This document shows, one piece after another, positions 25,798-33,419 of a stretch of 64,000 nucleotides of DNA. Within the stretch, counting starts at the first letter, position 1; every line of letters begins with the position of its first letter. Origin of the DNA: an uncultured Porphyromonadaceae bacterium (GTDB lineage: Bacteria > Bacteroidota > Bacteroidia > Bacteroidales > Muribaculaceae); contig CALAVE010000043.1 of assembly GCA_937892215.1 (NCBI GenBank), positions 6,930 to 70,929 of the forward strand, given 5' to 3'. The position numbers and the translations under genes are program-made. The notes below the pieces were generated by a model. That model was given only the letters and a program-made list of their open reading frames with translations. It ran no database searches and was not told the DNA's origin.

Positions 25798-27255
25798 TTA
25801 GTCATCGGGGGTGATGTAGTTGACGAGGTAGAGTTTCTCGGATGCGCGGGTGACGGCGGTGTAGAGCCATCGGTGGAAGTCGAGCGTCTCCATGGCTTCA
25901 GGCGCGATGCCGCCCATGTCGATGAAGACGTTTTTCCACTGTCCGCCTTGTGATTTGTGGCAAGTCATGGCGTAGGCGTACTTGACCTGCAGAGCGTTGT
26001 AGTAAGGGTTCTGTTTCAGCGCTTTGAGGCGCGTGCGCTTGTCGCCGGAGAGTTCGTTCATAATGCCGCTGAAGAGTTGTTCCATTTGTGTGGGAGAGAG
26101 AGCCGGAGAGTCGCTGAAGAGGCAGTCGAGCACTATCTTGGCGTCGATTTCCAGTCCGCCACGGTCGGGGAACTCGACGGTGACGTTGGCGAAGCGGAAC
26201 CCATACCGATGCTCTTCCTCACCCCAAAGACGCGAGACGCGGACCACGTCGCCGTTGGCAATGAAGTCGATGTCCTCGTATTCTTCCGACCAGAAATAGT
26301 TGTTCTTGGCCACGAGCAGGATGTCGCCGGTGACGAGTTCGCTCTCGCGATAGAGAATTTGGTTTCGGACGGCGGCGTTGTAGAGTACGGCACGCTTGTT
26401 AGAGCGAGTGATAATAGCCGTTTCGCTAAGTCCGTCGGCATCGTAGCAATCGTTAATTTTCTCCACCAGAAATTCGCCGGTGACCGCTTCCACGTCGGGG
26501 AACGAGCGGACGTTGAGTTCGGGTTTGCACAGGTTTCCGCCGGTGATTATGCGCCGCAGCAGCGTGGCGTTTGCGATGATGCCCGATTCCACTTGCTGTC
26601 GGGCAACGGAGGTGAGGTACACCTTATAGACGCTGAGGCCGAAACCGCGAATCACGTCGACGTTAAGAGCCGGGCTCTGCAACTGGCCTACGGGCGGCAA
26701 CTGCGCCTCGTCGCCAATGAGCATCAGTCGGCATCCCTCGCCCTGATAGACGTATTCCATGAGGTCGGCGAGCAGATTGCCCGAGCCGAAGACGGCGCCT
26801 TCGGCGCTGCCGGTGGAAATCATGGAAGCCTCATCGACGATGAAGACAGTGTTCTTATGCTTGTTCTCGGCCAGGTTGAATGCGCTGTCGGGGCCGTAAC
26901 TGCGCTGGCGGTAGATCTTGCGGTGGATGGTGAAAGCGGGGTGTCCCGAATAGTCGGCGAAGATTTTGGCGGCGCGTCCTGTGGGCGCCATAAGAACCGT
27001 TTTAATGCCGGCCTCGTTGAGCACTCGGACCATGGCTCCGGTCATTGACGTCTTACCGGTACCGGCGTAACCGTTGAGCAGAAAGGCGGAGCGTTCGCCG
27101 CCGTAGAGCAGGAAGTGTCCGAAACCGGCGATGAGCAGCATCTGGTCGTCGGTAGGGTCGTATGGAAGAGCGGCGAGCACCGCTTTGCCGAAGTTGAGCA
27201 AGTGGCTATCGTGCGCGTTGATTTGCGGCAAAATGTTGGCATCATTAGTCTCCAT
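25798..27255 (-). CDS. RecD-like superfamily 1 DNA helicase
   Basis: 485 residues. Walker A GYAGTGKT is at 62-69, motif II with DEAS-like sequence appears in VFIVDEASMIS, GDEAQLPPVG is motif III, and the C-terminal HKSQGGQW and WLYTAVTRASEKLYLVN are motifs V and VI. The order matches RecD2/TraA-type helicases, which unwind DNA 5' to 3'. It lacks the N-terminal extension of full RecD2 (about 700+ residues), as is usual for the short Bacteroidetes form. A -7-like TAATTTTG lies at 27268-27261 on the minus strand, next to the tRNA promoter. Confidence 0.88.
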   Translation of the reverse strand: METNDANILPQINAHDSHLLNFGKAVLAALPYDPTDDQMLLIAGFGHFLLYGGERSAFLLNGYAGTGKTSMTGAMVRVLNEAGIKTVLMAPTGRAAKIFADYSGHPAFTIHRKIYRQRSYGPDSAFNLAENKHKNTVFIVDEASMISTGSAEGAVFGSGNLLADLMEYVYQGEGCRLMLIGDEAQLPPVGQLQSPALNVDVIRGFGLSVYKVYLTSVARQQVESGIIANATLLRRIITGGNLCKPELNVRSFPDVEAVTGEFLVEKINDCYDADGLSETAIITRSNKRAVLYNAAVRNQILYRESELVTGDILLVAKNNYFWSEEYEDIDFIANGDVVRVSRLWGEEEHRYGFRFANVTVEFPDRGGLEIDAKIVLDCLFSDSPALSPTQMEQLFSGIMNELSGDKRTRLKALKQNPYYNALQVKYAYAMTCHKSQGGQWKNVFIDMGGIAPEAMETLDFHRWLYTAVTRASEKLYLVNYITPDD

Positions 27256-27288
27256 AATACAAAATTAGTAAAAAAAGGTGAGTGATTA

Positions 27289-27318
27289 TTGAAGTTTGCG
27301 CAAAATTAACTACCTTTG
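27289..27318 (+). promoter_or_regulatory. Promoter of tRNA-Ser
   Basis: TTG (27289-27291), 19 bases, then TACCTTTG (27311-27318), with the mature tRNA starting 16 bases later. A near-consensus promoter. Confidence 0.6.
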
Positions 27319-27334
27319 CAGAGAGAAAAATCAC

Positions 27335-27422
27335 GGAGTGATGCTCGAGTGGTTGAAGAGGCACGCCTGGAAAGCGTGTATACGTCAAAAGCGTATCGGG
27401 GGTTCGAATCCCCCTTACTCCG
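27335..27422 (+). tRNA. tRNA-Ser (anticodon GGA)
   Basis: 88 bases. The acceptor stem pairs ggagtga with ttactcc (one G-T pair), the anticodon stem is cacgc/gcgtg around the loop ctggaaa, giving anticodon GGA at 27369-27371. A long variable arm (tatacgtc...gcgtat) marks it as class II, and the T arm has ggttcgaatcc. CCA is not encoded. It reads UCC and UCU codons. The prophage integrase gene begins 155 bases downstream, so its 3' end is the likely attachment site. Confidence 0.96.
27400..27422 (+). other. Predicted prophage attachment site (attL) in the tRNA-Ser 3' end
   Basis: Tyrosine integrases next to a tRNA 3' end usually recombine within that end, which is restored by the element. The T arm and acceptor stem here are followed at once by the integrase region. 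I did not find a second copy of this segment in the window, so attR should lie beyond 64000. The exact core is not determined. Confidence 0.55.
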
Positions 27423-27498
27423 CAAGTAGTTGTTTGATTTCCATACAGATAGTTGTTTTCAACTAATTTGGAATCTTCGCTCAACCGCTTAAAAAAAA

Positions 27499-27569
27499 CA
27501 GGTGATTGGCACATTTTTGCCTAAAGAAGTCGTTTGCGGCACAAAAAAACCTGCAAGTCACCTGCAAGT
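27499..27569 (+). repeat. Short direct and inverted repeats before the integrase
   Basis: acctgcaagt occurs at 27549-27558 and 27560-27569, an 11-base step, and caggtga (27499-27505) is inverted relative to tcacctg (27558-27564). Position between the attachment site and the integrase ATG suggests integrase arm-binding sites or an operator; this is inference. Confidence 0.45.
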
Positions 27570-27577
27570 TAAGCGTT

Positions 27578-28813
27578 ATGGCAACAACAAAATTCTACCT
27601 TGACAACCGTGGCGTAACGAGTGGTAATCCCTCTCCGCTCAAAATAGCCATCACCAAGCACGGCAAGACCGCCCTCTTGCCCATGAACGTGCGACTGCTC
27701 CCATCCCAGTGGGACAAGGCAAAATGCCGAGTAATCAATCACCCTCAGCGGCAGTTGCTGAACAATTTCCTTGCCAAACGGATTCTGGACGTTAATACCG
27801 CCATTGAAGAACTGACCGAGCAAGGAGCGCTGGCCATGCTAAATGCAACCGAAATAAAAAATATTATTTCGGCCAAATTTGGCGGCTCCGCTGTTGACGG
27901 GGGGGCGAATGATAAATTCCTCAACCGACTTAAGAAGTTTGGCGAGAGGCGCAGAAAATTGCGCACTCGTGAATTATACGCCGCGACAGCAAGTAGAATA
28001 GAAGCGTTCTGCCCTACGGCGCGCGTTCTCCGCTTTGAGGATATAACGGTGGACTGGCTCACCCACTTCGACGCGTTCCTCGCCCGTACGTCGCCAGCCC
28101 GGAACGCACGGAACATTCACCTGCGCAACATACGCGCCGTGTTCAACGATGCGATAGACGATGAAGTCACCACGACTTATCCGTTTCGCCGGTTCAAAAT
28201 CATACCAGAGCCAACACGCAACCGCGCCTATGACGTGAGCGCGCTGAGGCAATTGTTCGCTTACCCTGCTGAGCCATGGCAAGCGGTGTATATAGACATC
28301 TTCAAACTGATTTTTATGCTCATTGGTATTAACGCGGTGGACCTGTTCAACGCCACCGCGCTTGACGGAGATAGGCTGTACTATGTGCGGAGCAAGACCT
28401 CTCGCCCGTACTCTATTAAAGTGGAGCCAGAGGCGCAGGATATAATCAGGCGGCTTGCCGGGAAACTAAAGTTGCTTGCCCTTGCCGAACGACATAAGAG
28501 CGCGAAGTCGTTCTTGCAGCAAGTAAATCGCGGTTTGCAGAGTATTGGCACGACACACAGGGAAGAACGGTTAGTGCGCGGTCGCGTGCGGAACGTCCTT
28601 GTGCGCGAGTCTGCTTTCAAGGGCATCACCACCTACGTGGCGCGGCACTCATGGGCCACCATCGCCGCCGAACTTGACATCCCAAAGGAAACAATAGCCG
28701 CAGCACTGGGCCACGGTGGAAACACGGTCACGGATATCTATATCCGTTATGACCGCAAGAAGATAGACGACGCTAACCGCCGAGTGATAGACTATGTGTT
28801 ATATGGTAAGTAA
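27578..28813 (+). CDS. int: Prophage tyrosine integrase with divergent active site
   Basis: 411 residues from the ATG at 27578; an in-frame upstream start at 27506 would read through the repeat region. The N-terminus (MATTKFYLDNRGV, then GNPSPLKIAITKHGKTA) is the arm-binding domain of Bacteroidetes integrases, followed by a SAM-like domain and the catalytic domain. The nucleophile region TVTDIYIRYD and the LGHGG box are present. However, the first catalytic Arg position reads LIGINAVDL with no Arg, and the HxxR box reads YVARHSWAT with Tyr in place of His. A similar GIN form occurs in other Bacteroidetes integrases, so it need not be inactive. Confidence 0.9.
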   Translation: MATTKFYLDNRGVTSGNPSPLKIAITKHGKTALLPMNVRLLPSQWDKAKCRVINHPQRQLLNNFLAKRILDVNTAIEELTEQGALAMLNATEIKNIISAKFGGSAVDGGANDKFLNRLKKFGERRRKLRTRELYAATASRIEAFCPTARVLRFEDITVDWLTHFDAFLARTSPARNARNIHLRNIRAVFNDAIDDEVTTTYPFRRFKIIPEPTRNRAYDVSALRQLFAYPAEPWQAVYIDIFKLIFMLIGINAVDLFNATALDGDRLYYVRSKTSRPYSIKVEPEAQDIIRRLAGKLKLLALAERHKSAKSFLQQVNRGLQSIGTTHREERLVRGRVRNVLVRESAFKGITTYVARHSWATIAAELDIPKETIAAALGHGGNTVTDIYIRYDRKKIDDANRRVIDYVLYGK

Positions 28814-28898
28814 TTTTAGCCAAAAATTGTCCCTCTTTGTTCCAAATCCGAAAAATGATAAACTACCCATTCGAGAAATTTTAGACAATTAGGACGCA

Positions 28899-28927
28899 TA
28901 AAAAAGGCCGGTTTCTCACGCCGGCCT
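28899..28927 (-). terminator. Terminator of the leftward late operon
   Basis: aggccgg (28905-28911) pairs with ccggcct (28921-28927); read leftward the hairpin is followed by a run of T. It lies between the convergent integrase gene and the last leftward phage gene. An alternative pairing of tcacg and cgtga across part of the stem is also possible. Confidence 0.7.
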
Positions 28928-28976
28928 CCGTGATAACTCATCAATGAAAAGCAATGAATTAATCACAACAACGATG

Positions 28977-28984
28977 CAAAGGTA
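28977..28984 (-). promoter_or_regulatory. Leftward -7 element just before the late terminator
   Basis: TACCTTTG on the minus strand. If used, transcription would start near 28970 and end at the 28899-28927 terminator, giving a transcript of about 70 bases with no gene. The -33 match (TTG at a spacing of 22) is poor. Confidence 0.3.
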
Positions 28985-28990
28985 GTGAAA

Positions 28991-29392
28991 TTATTTGGAT
29001 AAACCACAAATCGGGCAAATTTTTCCGATTATCGGCGTTGCTTTCCGCGCTAGATAGCCTTGTAGGTAGGATGCTTCCTCGCTTCCCGGACGAATGTCGT
29101 AGTAGTCGCAGATTTCGGCCTGCACGTGATTAAGTTCGTGCGCAATGGTGTCAATCCATTGGCTACGGCTTGTTGTGTGGCTCAAAAACACCAGACTCAT
29201 CTTGAGTTTGGGTTGTGTGACGGTCATTCCGGTGTTCGGCTCAGCCAGTATTTTCATTGATTTTTGCACAGCGCGCGAAGATAGTCCGAAAGTATATAGT
29301 AGTGCTTCCATTACATCGTCGTCGCGCTCGTCATAGTCGTAACAAAACAGCACGCCCCAGTACCCGTCAATGTCTTTGTAGTCCTGTATCAT
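28991..29392 (-). CDS. Putative phage zinc metallopeptidase-like protein (HExxH)
   Basis: 133 residues starting MIQDYKDID at 29392, a start that overlaps the upstream stop codon in an ATGA arrangement. The sequence TIAHELNHVQAEICDYYDI carries an HExxH zinc motif with further acidic residues downstream (PGSEEASYLQGYLARKA), as in small zincins. The C-terminal KICPICGLSK adds a CxxC pair. The role is unknown; it could be a structural-protein protease or a protein that merely keeps the fold. It is the last gene of the leftward late operon. Confidence 0.75.
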   Translation of the reverse strand: MIQDYKDIDGYWGVLFCYDYDERDDDVMEALLYTFGLSSRAVQKSMKILAEPNTGMTVTQPKLKMSLVFLSHTTSRSQWIDTIAHELNHVQAEICDYYDIRPGSEEASYLQGYLARKATPIIGKICPICGLSK

Positions 29393-29787
29393 AGCATCCG
29401 CTCCCAATAAATAGGTTTACCCATAAGACACATTTTAGCCTCGAAGCACTCCAGAACTGCCTCGGGGCAGCAGTCGGGGTCACAAATAGTTTCTTCCACG
29501 AACGTAGCACGTTGCTCGTCGGTCTTGAGTGTCTTGGGATAGTCGGCAATAGCCATGTTGAACAAGTACCATGCGGTATAGGCAAACTCCATTGGAAGTT
29601 GTATCTTGTTGGCCTCAAGCACCGACTGCACATCGTCAATCGCGCGCGGTTTCAGTGGCTTCATTTCTTTGGTTGTGGGGTCTTTAGTTTCCATGTTGCT
29701 GATGGCCCACTCGGCCAGTCGCTTGCTGAACAGGCCGTGGTTCTCGTCCTCATACATGGCGCGCCCCATTGATATGTATTGTTTCAT
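29389..29787 (-). CDS. Phage protein of unknown function
   Basis: 132 residues from MKQYISMGRAMYED at 29787; an upstream Met at 29838 would add a leader reading through the intergenic segment. It is helical and acidic, with a Cys cluster DPDCCPEAVLECFEAKMC in the last third. I do not recognise the family. It overlaps the downstream HExxH gene by four bases, so both are probably made together. Confidence 0.75.
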   Translation of the reverse strand: MKQYISMGRAMYEDENHGLFSKRLAEWAISNMETKDPTTKEMKPLKPRAIDDVQSVLEANKIQLPMEFAYTAWYLFNMAIADYPKTLKTDEQRATFVEETICDPDCCPEAVLECFEAKMCLMGKPIYWERML

Positions 29788-29856
29788 GTGAATTGCTTTT
29801 TGGGGGTTAATAAAATGGGTGGGTAGTTGCCTGCCCACCCTTGATAAGCGAGAGTA

Positions 29857-30087
29857 TTATACATACCGGCCTCGGCTATCGCGACCACGGCGGTAGTTCT
29901 CCGAATCTTCATCCTCGGAGTCTTCCCAACCGTGCTTGTAGCCCTGCCGATAACCATGCTCGTATTCATCGCGGTAATTCATACCGGAAGTGTGAGTGCG
30001 GTAACCACCGCTCCGCATATTGCGCCGCATCTGAGAGCGCATGTCGCCCTCGCTTTCGCTTCCTTTATCTACAAATATCCAGCCCAT
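29857..30087 (-). CDS. Small charged Arg/Gly/Tyr-rich phage protein
   Basis: 76 residues, dominated by Arg, Gly, Tyr, Ser, Asp and Glu, without a hydrophobic core; regular RNMRSGGYRTH and EHGYRQGYKHGWED stretches suggest disorder. Function unknown. It sits between the two preceding late genes and the coiled-coil gene at 30121 and is read with them. The low complexity makes the coding call less certain than for its neighbours. Confidence 0.6.
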   Translation of the reverse strand: MGWIFVDKGSESEGDMRSQMRRNMRSGGYRTHTSGMNYRDEYEHGYRQGYKHGWEDSEDEDSENYRRGRDSRGRYV

Positions 30088-30120
30088 GAGTCTTGTCTTT
30101 TATAAGTGGGGACAACAACC

Positions 30121-30633
30121 TTAGCTCGGTGAATCGAGTTTCTGCAAAATTGCGAGTATCGAGTCGAGTTTCTTGTCGGTCTCGCTCTGACGTTCCTCAA
30201 GGCTCTTTATGGTCCGCGCCTGTCGCTTCTCCTCGGCGTAACGCGGATTGAGCGTTTCCAGCATCCGTTCACCCTCTTTGAGAACTACTTTATGATAGTC
30301 AACTTGCTCGAGAGCCTTTTTTGACGCCTGCAACATAGAATCCACGGCAGACAGCATAGCCTCGCGACTACCGGTAAAAGTGTCGTTGCCGCGAGCGGCA
30401 ATTTCTACGCTAATCGGTACATCGGGGAATGTTTCGTCTTTGCCGTTGAACGTGGCGACAATGTTTACTACCTGCTGAATGTTCGTTCCGTTGAACGCAT
30501 TGGGTACGGCTTGTGGCTGGTATAGTGGCCTTGGGTCGGTCTTAGACTTGACGACACCGACCTCCAAAATAGGTTTTTCTCCTCTTCGTAACAAGTAAAA
30601 TGGACTTCCGTTACCAAGGTTGTTGAATCCCAT
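30121..30633 (-). CDS. Phage protein with C-terminal coiled coil
   Basis: 170 residues. The N-terminus GSPFYLLRRGEKPILEVGVVKSK occurs, as I recall it, in other gut Bacteroides phages, where the protein is unnamed. The last 60 residues (LNPRYAEEKRQARTIKSLEERQSETDKKLDSILAILQ) form a clear heptad coiled coil. It could be a tail or capsid accessory protein from its position at the end of the structural operon, but nothing proves this. Confidence 0.75.
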   Translation of the reverse strand: MGFNNLGNGSPFYLLRRGEKPILEVGVVKSKTDPRPLYQPQAVPNAFNGTNIQQVVNIVATFNGKDETFPDVPISVEIAARGNDTFTGSREAMLSAVDSMLQASKKALEQVDYHKVVLKEGERMLETLNPRYAEEKRQARTIKSLEERQSETDKKLDSILAILQKLDSPS

Positions 30634-30663
30634 TGTTGTTGATATTAAATTGATTAAACACTA

Positions 30664-30999
30664 TTACTCGGTTGTTCGCGACATGAGGGTGAGTAACCCG
30701 TTGAACCTATCGTTGAAAACAAGGATAACGCTCGTCGCAAGTAACTCTGCCGCTGTAACGGGTGTGCCGTTCGGCAAGGTGAGCGCGCGCGATGTTCCAT
30801 TCAGCGTAAGAGTTACGGGGAGCGCGGCTGTGGCATCAGCCGGAATCACGTCCGATATCCGGACGGTGAAATATCCGAGCGGTTGAATACGCCTAAAGCC
30901 TAACGCGATATCTACGCTCTCAGTGCCGATTGTCGTAGTGGTGGAACTGATAAACGGAATACCACCTGCATTAGTCGTTATATTGCTAAAACATCCCAT
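30664..30999 (-). CDS. Small Thr/Ala-rich phage protein, probably structural
   Basis: 111 residues with alternating hydrophobic and Thr residues (LPVTLTLNGTSRALTLPNGTPVTAAELLA), consistent with an all-beta fold. MGCFSNITTNAGGIPF is the N-terminus. Position next to the Gly-rich protein and the coiled-coil protein suggests a virion accessory or decoration role. Not recognised as a named family. Confidence 0.7.
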   Translation of the reverse strand: MGCFSNITTNAGGIPFISSTTTTIGTESVDIALGFRRIQPLGYFTVRISDVIPADATAALPVTLTLNGTSRALTLPNGTPVTAAELLATSVILVFNDRFNGLLTLMSRTTE

Positions 31000-31022
31000 G
31001 CTTTTTCCTCCTGTCCGTTTTA

Positions 31023-31994
31023 TCAGAATACGATGTTGCCGCCAAATCCGTTACCTCCATAGAATCCGCCATAGCCGTAGCCGTTGGGATAGAACCCACC
31101 GCTCACATACGGCGTTGTGTTCACCGCCATAAGGTTCGGCCACTGCACGGGAACCGTGTTCGGTAACTTGCACTTGATGTCGTCCACGTCACGTACAAGC
31201 GGAGAGACAAGGCTGTTTACGTAGCCTGTGATTGCGGCCGTCTGGTTAGCGTTGTCAATCTGCCCACGGAGTTGGGTGATGATGTCGGACTGAGTGTTAA
31301 TCTTTTCTTGCATTTCACGCTCCTTGACATCGCAGAACTCCTTAGTCATGTTGGTCTGCAAGGCGTTGATTGCGCCTACGATGCTTGCCGTGTTGCGGTC
31401 TGCCTGTGAGCCGAGCGTATTGGTCTGCTCAATGGTGCGTATTTGCGACTGATAGCCCTGTTCAGTTGTGAGCAGTCGATTTTCGCAGCAGCACTCGCAC
31501 AGCTGTTTGCTCAGCGAAGCGTCACCGCTCTGCAGTGCGTTAATGACCTGCAATGTTGACATTCCGTGATTAACAGCTAAAGTGTTGAGTGCGTTCTGCA
31601 CATTCGCTACAGCCGAGTTCACGAGGTTGAAGTCCTGACCGAGCGTTGTAGCCAAGTTCTGGATGGCGTTGCGACTGGCCTCTCCCTGCGAGGTAACTGC
31701 ATTCATGATAAGTTCACGGCCACTGTCGTTGTTCAGCTGGTTAGAAAGGTAGCCGGCGGCATTACCTCCGCCCCAGCCACCACCGAAGCCCCCGAAACCG
31801 CCGTTGCCACCCCAACCAAACATTGAGGCGATAATTGCGAGTCCGAACAGGTCAGCGATGCTGTTGAAACCACCGCTAAAACCACCGAAGCCGTTGCCGA
31901 AGCCACCTCCGAATCCTCCTATGGGGATGGAGAACGGGATTCCACTGACCCCGTTGTTACTTCCGTTATCGGGTAATTGATAAATTTCTGCCAT
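31023..31994 (-). CDS. Gly-rich phage protein with CECCC motif and helical core
   Basis: 323 residues. Residues 20-90 are Gly/Phe/Asn-rich with a short hydrophobic segment (IADLFGLAIIASMFGW). Residues 90-260 are helical, with heptads around QADRNTASIVGAINALQTNMTKEF. LCECCCENRLLT contains four Cys in five positions. The C-terminus is again Gly/Tyr-rich (GGFYPNGYGYGGFYGG). I recall similar proteins with Cys clusters in gut phages of Firmicutes and Bacteroidetes, function unknown. The design suggests a fibrous or membrane-associated virion component. Confidence 0.75.
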   Translation of the reverse strand: MAEIYQLPDNGSNNGVSGIPFSIPIGGFGGGFGNGFGGFSGGFNSIADLFGLAIIASMFGWGGNGGFGGFGGGWGGGNAAGYLSNQLNNDSGRELIMNAVTSQGEASRNAIQNLATTLGQDFNLVNSAVANVQNALNTLAVNHGMSTLQVINALQSGDASLSKQLCECCCENRLLTTEQGYQSQIRTIEQTNTLGSQADRNTASIVGAINALQTNMTKEFCDVKEREMQEKINTQSDIITQLRGQIDNANQTAAITGYVNSLVSPLVRDVDDIKCKLPNTVPVQWPNLMAVNTTPYVSGGFYPNGYGYGGFYGGNGFGGNIVF

Positions 31995-32041
31995 AATAGG
32001 TGATGTTAAGTGTTATTAAATACTTGTCTCGCGAAACAATG

Positions 32042-32049
32042 CAAAGGTA
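32042..32049 (-). promoter_or_regulatory. Leftward -7 element upstream of the Gly-rich protein operon
   Basis: TACCTTTG on the minus strand, 48 bases before the start at 31994, with TTCG about 21 bases further upstream as a possible -33. It would give the accessory genes 31994-28991 their own transcript. Confidence 0.4.
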
Positions 32050-32095
32050 AGCCGTCTCGCGTGACCGAATCGAACTTTTCACCCATTTGTCGAGG

Positions 32096-32329
32096 TCACA
32101 ATTTGACCTGCTTGTTAAGCCTGCGAACAATGCGCTTGACGCTGCTTTCGCTGGTGTTATACTTGTCGGCAAGCAATGCCGTTATATAGGTCGTTTTCTC
32201 TCCTGCGCTTCTCAGGTTCTCGTAGTCGTTAAACAAGGCGATATGCCATACATCGTCAGTCCTTATACCGTTATCCGATAGTGCCACAAGGGCGTTTTCC
32301 GCAATTTTTAGCAAGTCAATTATCTTCAT
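32096..32329 (-). CDS. Small helix-turn-helix protein
   Basis: 77 residues from MKIIDLLKIAENA at 32329; an upstream Met at 32365 is in frame but falls inside the structured RNA element. The C-terminal 35 residues, TTYITALLADKYNTSESSVKRIVRRLNKQ, make a convincing DNA-binding helix-turn-helix with a basic recognition helix. The N-terminal 40 residues are helical. It could regulate the late accessory genes or the divergent RNA unit beside it; that is inference from position. Confidence 0.75.
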   Translation of the reverse strand: MKIIDLLKIAENALVALSDNGIRTDDVWHIALFNDYENLRSAGEKTTYITALLADKYNTSESSVKRIVRRLNKQVKL

Positions 32330-32356
32330 ATCAAATCTTTTTACTATCTTTGCGTC

Positions 32357-32482
32357 GCTTCTCACGCGACATTATACATCACACCCATCAGGTGCGTAAG
32401 GAACACGATTCCCCTGCGCACGCCTGATGGGTGTACTATTATAATGCGTGAGAAGCCTTATAATTAGCGCAGGGGAGTTTTT
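32357..32482 (+). ncRNA. Candidate structured RNA: nested hairpin with loop-to-tail pseudoknot and U tract
   Basis: Outer stem gcttctcacgc (32357-32367) with gcgtgagaagc (32446-32456), 11 bp perfect; extended by attata (32371-32376) with tataat (32440-32445) after a 3-base bulge. Inner stem acacccatcagg (32381-32392) with cctgatgggtgt (32423-32434), 12 bp perfect, plus tgcg/cgca. The apical loop tcccctgcgc (32410-32419) pairs perfectly with gcgcagggga (32467-32476), followed by gttttt. A -7 element TATCTTTG lies at 32345-32352, so a rightward transcript would begin close to the first stem; its -33 is poor. The opposite strand would place the same fold in the 5' leader of the HTH gene. No open frame explains the region 32330-32567. 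Confidence 0.6.
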
Positions 32483-32567
32483 GTGCCCTGCTCAAAATAT
32501 GACCTATGAATAAACTTCTGCTATCTTCCCAGACGACAGAAGTCGCGCGATATGATGAAGATTACAG

Positions 32568-33008
32568 TTAAGTCTTAATTCTCCACAGTGCTAATGCGAT
32601 GAGCATTATGATTGCCGATGCGCCCACGATACTTAGGGACTTTTGCCACCAATTAAGGCGGTTCACCTCCTTAATAGTGGTAACCTCCACCGGCACTTCA
32701 ACTCGTTGCTCGCGCACAACCGTATCTGTGCGGACTACCCTGTTATTTGCTTGCAAGTGGTGCCACCGCTCGATGAGAACCGTATCACCCTTGACGTAAT
32801 GGAACACGCTATCGCGCAACATCAACGTGTCGTGAGTGTTATATTGCTGCACTCGAATGACCGAGTCGCGCTCATGGAGTATAACCGGCACTTCTCTTTC
32901 AACCACTTTGCAAGAAGTGGCTATTAACAGCCACACAGCAATGCCCATGAGCAGAAGCATGAGGCCGACAACGTGCTTGGGCTTGATATCGTATTCGTTC
33001 AGTCTCAT
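32568..33008 (-). CDS. Spanin-like lysis protein (unimolecular spanin architecture)
   Basis: 146 residues. An N-terminal hydrophobic segment (about 15-32) ends IATSC, a plausible lipobox with Cys near residue 33. A long polar region of charged and beta-prone repeats follows (VEREVPVILHERDSVIRV, then RTDTVVREQRVEVPVEVTT), and a C-terminal membrane helix (about 121-142) ends WRIKT. An outer-membrane lipid anchor plus a C-terminal inner-membrane helix is the layout of u-spanins, which fuse the two membranes at lysis. It directly follows the endolysin and holin genes, which supports the call. The lipobox spacing is not ideal. Confidence 0.6.
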   Translation of the reverse strand: MRLNEYDIKPKHVVGLMLLLMGIAVWLLIATSCKVVEREVPVILHERDSVIRVQQYNTHDTLMLRDSVFHYVKGDTVLIERWHHLQANNRVVRTDTVVREQRVEVPVEVTTIKEVNRLNWWQKSLSIVGASAIIMLIALALWRIKT

Positions 33009-33014
33009 AGTATA

Positions 33015-33419
33015 TCACTTTATGTGCAACACTTGTCTGCGATGTCTCGGCCCGTAACTGACGTGAATCCAGTTGTAGCCGTATTCGTCAATGAGTTGGT
33101 CGAAAGGGAGTCCCAGCCTGATTATCAGTTCAAACAACTGCCGGTTGTCGGCTGGATTGTCGCTCACTGTGCGGATGTCGGCCGCTTCACCTTTGAGGTG
33201 CTGGCTGCTTTTGGCACCGCCTACGGTCGCATTGAGTTTCGGGCAGCGATAGCCGCTCGTGACAATTATCGGTGCGCCCCACGCTTCACGCAGAGGGTCA
33301 AGCACGTTCTGCACCAACGCAGTCAAGTTCGAAGCCACCTCCGGCGATGCTGTGTTATCAATGCCGCGACGCTGTGCTGTAGCCGACTTCGTCAGTTCTG
33401 ATATAGTAAAGTATTTCAT
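33015..33419 (-). CDS. Peptidase M15-family endolysin
   Basis: 134 residues, all one domain. It should cut the peptide stem of peptidoglycan during host lysis. The M15_3 zinc site is visible: SSQHLKGEAADI supplies the His and Asp ligands and NWIHVSY the third His. The N-terminus MKYFTISELTKSATA is typical of phage forms. No signal peptide is present, so it depends on the holin encoded immediately upstream, whose end overlaps its start by four bases. Confidence 0.92.
   Translation of the reverse strand: MKYFTISELTKSATAQRRGIDNTASPEVASNLTALVQNVLDPLREAWGAPIIVTSGYRCPKLNATVGGAKSSQHLKGEAADIRTVSDNPADNRQLFELIIRLGLPFDQLIDEYGYNWIHVSYGPRHRRQVLHIK

Noticed and set aside
27245..27514. Minus-strand open frame across tRNA-Ser (contains GVRGIRTPDTLL)
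   Set aside because: It is antisense to the tRNA; frames of this kind with GIRTPD-type sequence are well-known false genes over tRNA-Ser.
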